A stretch of 64,000 nt of DNA. It comes from Actinomycetales bacterium. Lineage in GTDB: Bacteria > Actinomycetota > Actinomycetes > Actinomycetales > Dermatophilaceae. The notes beneath the pieces were generated by a model, which was given only the letters and a program-made list of their open reading frames with translations, was not told the origin of the DNA and made no database searches. Positions 29,673 through 36,309 of this stretch are shown in pieces. The stretch spans positions 434,001-498,000 of the forward strand of contig JADKAO010000001.1 in NCBI GenBank assembly GCA_016715285.1, given 5' to 3'. Numbering within the stretch: the stretch's first letter is position 1; each line of letters starts with the position of its first letter. Position numbers and translations under genes: made by a program.

Positions 29673-30443
29673 ATGACCAGGCCGACGACGAAGGCGACGC
29701 TGCTGGAGGCCGCCGACACGCAGTTCACCAAGCTGTGGGACCTGATCGACTCAATGTCCGCCGCGGAGCAGGAGTCAGTCTTCGACTTCAGTGCCGACGT
29801 CACCAAGAAGGAGGCGCACTGGGCCCGCGACACGTGTCTGCGCGACGTCCTGGGCCACCTGCATGGGTGGCACCAGCTTCTGCTCGCCTGGGTCGGGGCT
29901 AATCAGACCGGTGAGTCACGGCCGTTCTTGCCCGAGCCTTACACCTGGAGGACGTACGGGCAGATGAACGTCGAGCTGTGTCGCAAGTACGAGCAAACCT
30001 CGCTGGCGCAGGCGAAGCAGCTGTTGCTCACCAGTCATGACGAGATCGTGAGATTGATCAAGCGCTTCAGCGATGACGAACTCTTCGAGAAGAGCCACTT
30101 CGATTGGACCGGGACAACGACTCTCGGCTCCTACTGCGTGTCGACCACGTCCAGCCACTACGAGTGGGCGATTAAGAAGCTGCGCGCTCACCTAAAAGCG
30201 AGCCCGCTTGACGTCCTGACTCAGCCTCCTAGGCCGGCCTGCGGGGTCACGCCGGATCGGCGGGCGATGGTCTCTGAGCGAACGCGGTCGGCGGCAAACT
30301 CCCGTCTCGCGAACTCCCGTGCCTACCAGTTAACTAGTGGGAGTCCAGTGAGTTGGGGGCCCCTCACGTGTAGTGAAGGCGCGCTTGGAGGATCACGAGG
30401 TCGTCACCATCAACCAGGTACACAAGGCGATGTTCCTCGCTGA
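29673..30443 (+). CDS. ClbS/DfsB-family four-helix bundle protein
   Basis: ATG 29673 follows GGAAGGGGGCC. The family N terminus MTRPTTKATLLEAADTQF leads into a DinB-like helical bundle (ARDTCLRDVLGHLHGWHQLLLAW, then HYEWAIKKLRAHLK). ClbS hydrolyses the colibactin cyclopropane; other members are uncharacterised. The family usually stops after about 170 residues, near HLK. Here the frame runs on for about 85 unrelated residues and overlaps the convergent yoeB-like gene by 80 bases, so the native stop may be lost or hidden by a frameshift. Confidence 0.75.
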   Translation: MTRPTTKATLLEAADTQFTKLWDLIDSMSAAEQESVFDFSADVTKKEAHWARDTCLRDVLGHLHGWHQLLLAWVGANQTGESRPFLPEPYTWRTYGQMNVELCRKYEQTSLAQAKQLLLTSHDEIVRLIKRFSDDELFEKSHFDWTGTTTLGSYCVSTTSSHYEWAIKKLRAHLKASPLDVLTQPPRPACGVTPDRRAMVSERTRSAANSRLANSRAYQLTSGSPVSWGPLTCSEGALGGSRGRHHQPGTQGDVPR

Positions 30444-30621
30444 TGCGCCGTGACCACGCTCCCGCGAACATATGCCGCAAGGGCTCAGGCTTTCCGATAC
30501 CCGCGGTTGGGTCTCGGAGAGCATCGTCGATGAGTCTGTTGATCCGCTTGAGAACCTGTCGATCGGCCTGGAGCCAGTGTGTGTAGTCCTCCCAGCCGTT
30601 CGTCGTGAAGACGAGCCTCAT
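30364..30621 (-). CDS. yoeB: YoeB-family toxin
   Basis: Ribosome-dependent mRNA interferase of the Txe/YoeB family. 85 aa. Family pattern: FTTNGWEDYTHWLQADRQVLKRI, LIDDALRDP, GKPEPLRHMFAGAWSRRI and the C-terminal catalytic His-Tyr in ARLHYT. The start overlaps the yefM stop by 4 bases (ATGA). Confidence 0.93.
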   Translation of the reverse strand: MRLVFTTNGWEDYTHWLQADRQVLKRINRLIDDALRDPTAGIGKPEPLRHMFAGAWSRRISEEHRLVYLVDGDDLVILQARLHYT

Positions 30622-30863
30622 TCGGTGAGCTTGTGCTCGTGACGGTCCCCGGACTGTGCCTGCTGCAGACTTTCGAGCAGCCTTCTCGCGTTGGCGGGGA
30701 CACGCAGCAGGTATGCCGTCTCCTCCAAGGCGCTGAACTCCTCGGCCGAAATAAGCACAGCATTGCCCCGACGCGATGTGATTTCGACAGCGACGCGGTC
30801 TCGATTGACTTGCTCGATCAACGGGAACAACTGCTTGCGAGCCTCAGAGGCTGTGATTGACAT
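30618..30863 (-). CDS. yefM: YefM-family antitoxin
   Basis: 81-aa antitoxin with DNA-binding N terminus MSITASEARKQLFPLIEQV and a C-terminal toxin-binding tail. AAGGAAGG lies 6 nt before the ATG. It neutralises YoeB and represses the operon through the palindrome just upstream. Confidence 0.93.
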   Translation of the reverse strand: MSITASEARKQLFPLIEQVNRDRVAVEITSRRGNAVLISAEEFSALEETAYLLRVPANARRLLESLQQAQSGDRHEHKLTE

Positions 30864-30878
30864 GCCAAACCTTCCTTA

Positions 30879-30903
30879 AGTGGTACCGTAGAACGGTACC
30901 ACT
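30879..30903. promoter_or_regulatory. Operator of yefM-yoeB
   Basis: A perfect 11-bp inverted repeat, AGTGGTACCGT and ACGGTACCACT, is separated by 3 bp. Each arm holds a GGTACC core (30882-30887 and 30895-30900) 13 bp apart. This resembles the paired TGTACA cores of the E. coli yefM operator. Binding is inferred. Confidence 0.7.
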
Positions 30904-30960
30904 GTCGTCGGCCGAGCGGAGCGAGTCACCCTCACGTACTCCCGTGCCCACCAGGTGGAA

Positions 30961-31521
30961 CTAATGAGGTGGGGGCCTGAACCTGACATCGCTTGACGAC
31001 GGAGGGGCTGAGATCCCCTCACCCAGAGACCACTCTGCGACTCGACTGACGTGTGAGGCAGGAACGGCGATCCCGCCAGCATCGTCGGCTGGCACCGGGT
31101 AGGTCGCATGCGCGTCGCGTGGCAGCACCACCGACATTCCACGCAGCATCGCCCCACGTGCGGTTGCAGCCACACACATTTCGGACTGGACGCCACATAT
31201 CGCGACGGTTGTCACGCCATAGTCGAGGAGCACCGACTCGAGGCGCGTGTCAACGAAGGCGTCATCGTGGGTCTTGCGCAACACGAACTCGCCGACGGCC
31301 GGCAGGAAAAGAAGCGTCCAACCATCGGTGCCGACCTCGTCGGGGGCACCAGGCGGCCCATCATTTTGGAGCTGGACGACCAATGCCCCGGCAGCGCGTG
31401 CGGCGTCAAGGAGACGATGGGCCGCGGTGACCAACGCCTTGGCCGATGGCACGGCTCCTGGCCCGAAAACGAACGCGCTCTGCATGTCGACCACAATCAA
31501 GGCATCCGCTGCGGCGTCCAT
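30961..31521 (-). CDS. Isochorismatase-family cysteine hydrolase
   Basis: Cytosolic hydrolase of the isochorismatase/nicotinamidase superfamily; substrate unknown. 186 aa. The catalytic triad is visible as Asp12 (VVDMQ), Lys83 (LRKTHDD) and Cys116 (VQSEMCVAATARGA). ATG 31521 has -10-like TAGACT 6 nt upstream, so it is probably leaderless; that hexamer overlaps the stop codon of the upstream membrane gene. Confidence 0.88.
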   Translation of the reverse strand: MDAAADALIVVDMQSAFVFGPGAVPSAKALVTAAHRLLDAARAAGALVVQLQNDGPPGAPDEVGTDGWTLLFLPAVGEFVLRKTHDDAFVDTRLESVLLDYGVTTVAICGVQSEMCVAATARGAMLRGMSVVLPRDAHATYPVPADDAGGIAVPASHVSRVAEWSLGEGISAPPSSSDVRFRPPPH

Positions 31522-31530
31522 CGACGCAGT

Positions 31531-32008
31531 CTAAGGACGCGACCCCTCCGCGGGACACAGGGCCAGATAGAAGAGAACCGATAGCACCGGGATGGCCCAC
31601 ACGTTGAGGGCCGATCCTGGCGCGACGCCCACAGTCTCAATCGGCTTGAGCGCGCCGGATAGCTCGCGGAGCAAAGGTTCGATGAGAAGGGTCAGGATGA
31701 CGAGCGGCAGGAACCCCCCGGTAGCGGAGCAACAGCACCCACAGCAGTCCCGCTGCAAGAGTTGAATGGCACCCCACTGACCGAACAACGATAATGTTCG
31801 AGCCGCCCGCCACGCTCGTGTCAATCGTCGCGATGCTGTGGGCGCCTCCGTCGGCAGCGAACAGATGCACCAGGCTCCGACCGGTCACAACAACCAGATA
31901 GGCGACGGTAGCCCAGAGCGCCAGCGCAGGTCCGTGGTAGCGCCCCGGCTCTAGCGGAAGAACCCGCGAGAAGCCAGGCCGCAACGTCGTGGGTGCAATC
32001 GCTGACAT
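31531..32008 (-). pseudogene. Membrane protein of unknown family, frameshifted
   Basis: I do not recognise the family. From ATG 32008 there is one helix (ALALWATVAYLVVVTG), then LLWVLLLRYRG. The rest (FLPLVILTLLIEPLL, IPVLSVLFYLALCPAEG) is in another frame. Reading the CCCCCC run at 31714-31719 as five bases gives a continuous protein of about 158 aa with four hydrophobic segments. Confidence 0.6.
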
Positions 32009-32033
32009 TTCGAATTTCTCTCTGACCAGCAGA

Positions 32034-32053
32034 ATCGCGGCACTCTGGATGGA
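32034..32053. repeat. Copy of a GNAT-gene segment upstream of the gene
   Basis: The 20 bases at 32034-32053 are identical to 32246-32265 inside the following acetyltransferase gene. The similarity extends a few bases on each side with one indel and scattered changes. The copy has no reading-frame role here. Confidence 0.7.
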
Positions 32054-32119
32054 ACCGCCTGGAGCCTAGAACCTCAGGGGGTGCCTCTGGATCAGGCCGA
32101 GCCACGGCATACTGCACGG

Positions 32120-32647
32120 GTGAAGCCCGAGATCATGCTGCGGGACGCGCGGGCCGAGGACCTCGCCGACATCGCACCCGTCTTCCGCGCGATCGTCGAG
32201 GACGGCGAGACCTACGCCTACCCCCAAAACCTCAGTGACGAGCAGATCGCGGCACTCTGGATGGAGCCGCCCCCGAGCCGCTGCATCGTCGCGTATGCCG
32301 TGGACGGCACCTTCCTCGGGACCGCCAAAACCGGGCCCAATCGCCCTGGGCGCGGAGACCACATCGCCACCGCCTCTTTCATGGTCGCTCCCCTGGCCCA
32401 AGGGAGGGGCGTGGGTCGCGCGCTCGCTGACGAAGTGCTCCGCTGGGCTCGCGAAGAGGGTTACACCGCAATGCAATTCAACGCTGTCGTGGAGACCAAC
32501 ACTTCGGCGGTAGCGCTCTGGCAGCAGCTCGGCTTCCGCATCCTCGCGACGGTCCCGCGGGCCTTCCGGAGCACACGCCACGGCAAGGTCGGGCTGCACA
32601 TCATGTACCTGGAGGTCTCGGGCTCGAGGGGTGCGAGCACAAGCTAG
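32120..32647 (+). CDS. GNAT-family N-acetyltransferase
   Basis: Cytosolic acetyl-CoA-dependent acetyltransferase resembling the PhiT/Pat-like group; substrate unknown. About 175 aa. The acetyl-CoA site is in SFMVAPLAQGRGVGRALADE, with FNAVVETNTSAVALWQQLGF downstream. GTG 32120 is preferred: GGCATAC is at 32106 and CATACT (32108-32113) lies 6 nt before it. ATG 32135 is an alternative. Confidence 0.85.
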   Translation: MKPEIMLRDARAEDLADIAPVFRAIVEDGETYAYPQNLSDEQIAALWMEPPPSRCIVAYAVDGTFLGTAKTGPNRPGRGDHIATASFMVAPLAQGRGVGRALADEVLRWAREEGYTAMQFNAVVETNTSAVALWQQLGFRILATVPRAFRSTRHGKVGLHIMYLEVSGSRGASTS

Positions 32648-32658
32648 TTCGACTGCCT

Positions 32659-32931
32659 TCAGCGATAGGCGTCGGCTCGATGGACCACGGCGACCACGGT
32701 GACTCGCCCCAGCGTTTCATCGATCTGGTAGATCACGCGGTAGGTGCCACGGCGGGCGCTATGTCGGTCCCCCAGCGGTGGGTGTAGTCGTTTTCCCACC
32801 CGCTGTGGGTTGTCGAGCAAGGGGCCAACGATGAAGTCGTATGCCGCAAACGCCACCGACTCGGGTAGCCGTTCAGTCAGTTGACGTCGAGCTGTGGGCG
32901 AGATGACGAGTTCGTAACGCTGCCTTGTCAC
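32659..32931 (-). CDS. RelE-family toxin
   Basis: 90 aa. Family pattern ELVISPTARRQLTERLPESV, then RVGKRLHPPLGDRHSARRGTYRVIYQI and VVHRADAYR. The start overlaps the antitoxin stop (32928-32931). It is similar in plan to the RelE-like toxin at 18.8 kb. Confidence 0.9.
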   Translation of the reverse strand: MTRQRYELVISPTARRQLTERLPESVAFAAYDFIVGPLLDNPQRVGKRLHPPLGDRHSARRGTYRVIYQIDETLGRVTVVAVVHRADAYR

Positions 32932-33212
32932 GCAGTCCGCCCGCGGAGGCGCATGGCCCGTGCCAAGTCCTGCTCAGATTCACCTTCTCCACGGGCGATC
33001 TCGGCATCGGACGAGCTCAGCTGTCGCACGGCCTCGTCGTCGGAGAGGATGGCGATGGTCTCCTCAAGCGCCTCAAGGTCGTCGGGTGACAGCAGGATCG
33101 CTGAAGGGCGACCGTGAACCGTAACGGTCACGCGCTCGTGCTGTCGAGCGACACGGCCCACGAGTTCGGACAGGTGCGCTTTGACTTCTGCCAAGGACAG
33201 CGACTCACCCAT
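32928..33212 (-). CDS. Phd/RelB-type antitoxin
   Basis: About 94 aa from ATG 33212; ATGs at 33218 and 33230 are alternatives. The N terminus MGESLSLAEVKAHLSELVGR is the DNA-binding part, followed by VTVHGRPSAILLSPDDLEAL and an acidic toxin-binding tail. Minus-strand CATACT lies 7 nt before 33212, so the mRNA is probably leaderless. Confidence 0.87.
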   Translation of the reverse strand: MGESLSLAEVKAHLSELVGRVARQHERVTVTVHGRPSAILLSPDDLEALEETIAILSDDEAVRQLSSSDAEIARGEGESEQDLARAMRLRGRTA

Positions 33213-33232
33213 AGTCATAAGTATGACCATGG
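33209..33232. promoter_or_regulatory. Operator-like palindrome at the Phd/RelE promoter
   Basis: GTCATA-AG-TATGAC (33214-33227) extends to 11-bp arms with one mismatch (33209-33232). It overlaps the -10 element and the alternative start codons, the expected place for antitoxin autorepression. Confidence 0.55.
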
Positions 33233-33310
33233 GTGGGGAGGGTCGGCAAGATGGACGGCAGGTGCGGGCTCCCCGCTCCCCCGTGCTATCTCGGAACGCG
33301 ATGATGAGCC

Positions 33311-33874
33311 ATGCGGAAACTCACCTACGGCATGAACGTCAGCCTCGACGGCTTCGTGGCAGCCCCCGGCGGCGACCTCTCCTGGAGCGTGCCGAGTGAT
33401 GAGCTCTTCCAGTGGTGGTCAGACCGAGTCGCAGCGACGAGTCTGTCGCTCTACGGGCGCGGCCTCTGGGAGACCATGAGCGCATACTGGCCGACCGCAG
33501 GCGCCCAGCCCGGCATCACGCCAGCGGAGGTCGAGTTCGCCAGACGGTGGCGCGAGATGCCCAAAGTGGTCTTCTCCTCCACAGTCACTGCGGTCGACTG
33601 GAATGCTCGCCTCGTCACGACCGACGCAGTCACCGAGATCGCCCGCCTCAAGGCGCAGGACGGTGAACCCATGGACATTGGAGGCGCCACTCTCGCGGCT
33701 TCAGCGATGCGCGCCGGCCTGATCGACGAATACATCCTCGCCACCGCGCCCGTCCTCGTGGGAGGCGGTATGCCGTTCTTCGCTGCTCTCGACAATTGGG
33801 TGAACCTCACGCTCATCGAGACACGGAACTTCCCCCACGGCGTCGTGATGACGCGATACCAGACCAAGCGCTGA
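33311..33874 (+). CDS. Dihydrofolate reductase-family protein (RibD C-terminal)
   Basis: Small NAD(P)H-binding reductase-like protein of 187 aa: KLTYGMNVSLDGFVAAPGG, GRGLWETM, KVVFSSTVTAVDWNARLV, DIGGATLAASAMRAGLIDEY and PVLVGGGMPFF are typical of the RibD_C/DHFR-like group. The substrate is unknown. It stands alone between two toxin-antitoxin pairs. Confidence 0.87.
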   Translation: MRKLTYGMNVSLDGFVAAPGGDLSWSVPSDELFQWWSDRVAATSLSLYGRGLWETMSAYWPTAGAQPGITPAEVEFARRWREMPKVVFSSTVTAVDWNARLVTTDAVTEIARLKAQDGEPMDIGGATLAASAMRAGLIDEYILATAPVLVGGGMPFFAALDNWVNLTLIETRNFPHGVVMTRYQTKR

Positions 33875-33895
33875 GCCCGCCGCGCGCCGCCCGCC

Positions 33896-34288
33896 TTACG
33901 CCGGAGCCCGAAACCTAAGAGCCTCTTGAGCCCTGCGGTCGAAGCTCAGCACGGTCGCACAGCCTCGCTCCCAACAGGCAGCCGCGACCAAGGCATCGGC
34001 GAAATCAGCCCCAGAGCGCGCGCGTTCGACTGCGACCCTGACGTGAGCGTCGTCCTGGAATCGCAACTCCTCGATGCTGAGCAGCTCAGTGAGTGTTGCC
34101 AGGACGTCGACCACAGTCTTCTTGTAGGCACGGGTGAGCACCCAATACGTCTCGACCAGCAGCACAGTGGTGAGGTAGCCGGGGTCCGAGGCCGTCAGCT
34201 CTCGGAAAGCCGCGACTGCGGCTGCTCCTTGCGCCTTGTCGTCCTGGACGAGGAATCTGACCAGGACATTCGTGTCAATGCCGATCAC
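33896..34288 (-). CDS. vapC: PIN-domain toxin (VapC type)
   Basis: Predicted Mg-dependent ribonuclease toxin. 130 aa, GTG start. PIN acidic residues: Asp5 (MIGIDTN), Glu46 (LLVETYW), Asp95/Asp98 (GADFADALVAA) and Asp117 (SFDRRAQ). It lies 38 bp after the AbrB-like antitoxin gene on the same strand. Confidence 0.92.
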   Translation of the reverse strand: MIGIDTNVLVRFLVQDDKAQGAAAVAAFRELTASDPGYLTTVLLVETYWVLTRAYKKTVVDVLATLTELLSIEELRFQDDAHVRVAVERARSGADFADALVAAACWERGCATVLSFDRRAQEALRFRAPA

Positions 34289-34309
34289 TTCAGGCCCATC
34301 ACGACAGCA

Positions 34310-34337
34310 CGATCACGGCAGGTCGATCACGGCAGGT
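34310..34337. repeat. 14-bp direct repeat between vapB and vapC
   Basis: CGATCACGGCAGGT occurs twice in tandem (34310-34323 and 34324-34337). The second copy contains the antitoxin stop codon, so a duplication may have created or moved the gap between the two genes. Confidence 0.75.
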
Positions 34338-34569
34338 CGGCTGCGCCAGCAGCGATCGCGGCGTCCATGTCGTCCAGCGAGATCGCAGCGCCCTCGTGGG
34401 CGAGGCTCCCAGCCAAAGCCATCAACGAAGGTCTCACCGTCGACAGGACAAAATCCCCGTCGTCGTTGCGCGTGAACGACACCTTCGTCCCAGGCGTCAA
34501 CCGGAGCGCATCCCGGACGTCTTTGGGGATGGTGATCTGCCCCTTGCTCGTCATCGTCCCTGTAGACAT
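34327..34569 (-). CDS. vapB: AbrB/MazE-type antitoxin (VapB)
   Basis: 80 aa. SpoVT-AbrB DNA-binding fold MTSKGQITIPKDVRDAL at the N terminus, then KVSFTRNDDGDFVL and a C-terminal toxin-binding helix. GAGGAG lies 7 nt before ATG 34569. Pairs with the PIN toxin; the inverted repeat upstream is a likely binding site. Confidence 0.9.
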   Translation of the reverse strand: MSTGTMTSKGQITIPKDVRDALRLTPGTKVSFTRNDDGDFVLSTVRPSLMALAGSLAHEGAAISLDDMDAAIAAGAADLP

Positions 34570-34584
34570 CGAACCACTCCTCGC

Positions 34585-34616
34585 CGACTTTCCTTACTCA
34601 AGCGTAAGGAAAGTCG
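34585..34616. promoter_or_regulatory. Operator of vapBC
   Basis: A perfect 13-bp inverted repeat, CGACTTTCCTTAC and GTAAGGAAAGTCG, with 6 bp between arms lies 15 bp upstream of the vapB ATG. Confidence 0.65.
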
Positions 34617-34658
34617 CCCATGACAGCAAACCCCCGCGTCGATCGAAACGCCAACGGC

Positions 34659-35261
34659 CTACAGCAGCTTCCTCCGCGACGACCGAACCTTCACGTCGAA
34701 GATGAGGGAGTAGGGCGAGCCGCCAGCATTCCCGTCAGTGAATATTCCGCTCCCGTAGACATGCACCGGAGCCAAGTCCGAGCCCGGCTGGACCACCCGG
34801 TGGGCTCGAACGAGGAATCCGCCCACGTCTTGCCACCGCGACGTCCGCAGCGCACCCGCCATTCGTTTGAGCGGCCACCACTCCACTGTGGGATGCTGCT
34901 CCCCCTCCCTCACGAGGTCCGCCATCACCAGGAACGAATCCGGATCACCATGCAGCGCTTGACCCTGCGCGGAGTCCACCACGTCCACCCACACCACCAG
35001 TGACGGCCCCAACTCGGCGCTCGGCCACGCAAAGAAGTCATAGGTATGCCGTAGATCCGACTGCTCAGCCGCCTGCAGGATCTCTTGCGCCATTAGGTAC
35101 TCCGGATCGTCCACCCCGACCCCACGACTGGCCGCAAACTCACTGAGCTGAAGCGCTGACCATGCCGACCGATCGACTCCAGGTGCTGGCAGCCTCACCC
35201 AGACATCCGGGTCGTATTCCACCTCCGCCGACACCACGCCGGGCAGCCTGAGGTCCACCAC
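34659..35261 (-). CDS. Hypothetical protein
   Basis: I do not recognise this 200-aa protein. It starts GTG-GTG at 35261, is soluble and acidic in its first half (VSAEVEYDPDVWVRLP, FAWPSAELGPSLVVWVDVVD), and ends with a basic SSRRKLL. No signal peptide or known motif is seen. It overlaps the 3' end of the upstream membrane gene by about 67 bases. Confidence 0.6.
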   Translation of the reverse strand: MVDLRLPGVVSAEVEYDPDVWVRLPAPGVDRSAWSALQLSEFAASRGVGVDDPEYLMAQEILQAAEQSDLRHTYDFFAWPSAELGPSLVVWVDVVDSAQGQALHGDPDSFLVMADLVREGEQHPTVEWWPLKRMAGALRTSRWQDVGGFLVRAHRVVQPGSDLAPVHVYGSGIFTDGNAGGSPYSLIFDVKVRSSRRKLL

Positions 35262-35689
35262 CGCGCGCGCTCGACCCGGCCACGACTACGGGTCCTCGGC
35301 AACCGTCGAACCGGCGGATCGACAACAGGCCCGCCCCGCTTTCGCGTGATCCGCTTCAGCGGTACCACACACATCACGCCGAGCAGCCCCGCCCAGACCC
35401 AGACCGCCCAGGGCAGTGGGCTGAGCGCCGCTCCAACGTTGACGGGCAGGACAAACAGGTAGCCCATGATCCTCGACCAGCTGATGAGTTCCGGGTCCAG
35501 CGTCCGACGGCGCATCCCGAGGATGATTTCGGCCCACATCCCCAGGACAAAAACTATTGCTACGACACGATAGAAGGCACCGAGGGCGGCATTTTGCCCA
35601 ATGACCGCCGCGATGATCACCGCGGCAAACCACGCGAGCGTCAAAGCCCCACTTGCCCGCGCGAGGGGCGTCATCGAGGCTTTCGGCAC
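35195..35689 (-). CDS. Small membrane protein, unknown
   Basis: About 164 aa from GTG 35689 (TACAGT 7 nt upstream) or ATG 35674. Four hydrophobic helices (ALTLAWFAAVIIAAVIG, YRVVAIVFVLGMWAEIILG, IMGYLFVLPVNVGAAL, VWAGLLGVMCVVPL) are followed by a basic tail. The tail overlaps the next gene by 67 bases and looks unlike the rest, so the real C terminus may be near KRITRKRGG with a frameshift beyond. Family not recognised. Confidence 0.5.
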   Translation of the reverse strand: MPKASMTPLARASGALTLAWFAAVIIAAVIGQNAALGAFYRVVAIVFVLGMWAEIILGMRRRTLDPELISWSRIMGYLFVLPVNVGAALSPLPWAVWVWAGLLGVMCVVPLKRITRKRGGPVVDPPVRRLPRTRSRGRVERARWWTSGCPAWCRRRWNTTRMSG

Positions 35690-35729
35690 GGTAAGGACTG
35701 TAGTCAGAGGCCAAGGAAGAACGAGATCG

Positions 35730-36303
35730 TCACCAACCGCGATCAACCACGACCCGGGTGATCTGGGCAACGAGAGCGCCGAGGTCCCCGGAGTTGTCGA
35801 TGGCGGTATGCCGCACAGGCGGCGGCTGCGTGGGCTGTTGCCGCGCCACAAACTCGTCCCAGGACGCCAGCTTCGCGTCGTCCCACCGCGAATCTCTCGC
35901 CATGATCCGATCGCGCAAAACAACCTCGCGGCAACCCACCCAAACCAGGTACATCGGCTCTCCCCCGAGCTGCGCCACCCACTGCGCCCACGCAGATGGT
36001 CGCGGATGGCCGTTGTGAACGGCCCGACCAGCATGACCGGTGCCCCAGCGGCACGGATCTGAGCAGCGGCCGCGGTCATCCCGGCATACTCATGGGCTTT
36101 AACGTGCGCGTCGTACCACGCCCCTCCCGCTCCCCCACTCCCCTGCCGTGGGCTGCATGGACCTCGCGCACGAAGCCAGCAAAAAGCACGTCCTTGTCGA
36201 GGATCGCCGGCGTCGGAGACAGCCGCTCAAGCAGCAGTGACGCCACCGTCGACTTGCCCGCACCCGGCGGTCCTGCCACCACCCACACCGGCGCGCGCCC
36301 CAT
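35730..36303 (-). pseudogene. AAA_33-type ATP-binding kinase, two frameshifts
   Basis: P-loop kinase-like protein of about 190 aa, substrate unknown. The N terminus has Walker A GPPGAGKST (residues 11-19). The protein is then spread over three frames: one G is missing from the run at 36121-36124 (before WYDAHVKAHEYAG) and one C from 35998-35999 (minus strand, giving IRDPSAWAQW). The C-terminal part VWVGCREVVLRDRIMARD to VVVDRGW is intact. The IS110-type element ends only about 7-15 bp before its start codon and would cut it off from its original promoter. Confidence 0.7.
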
Positions 36304-36309
36304 GAGTTT

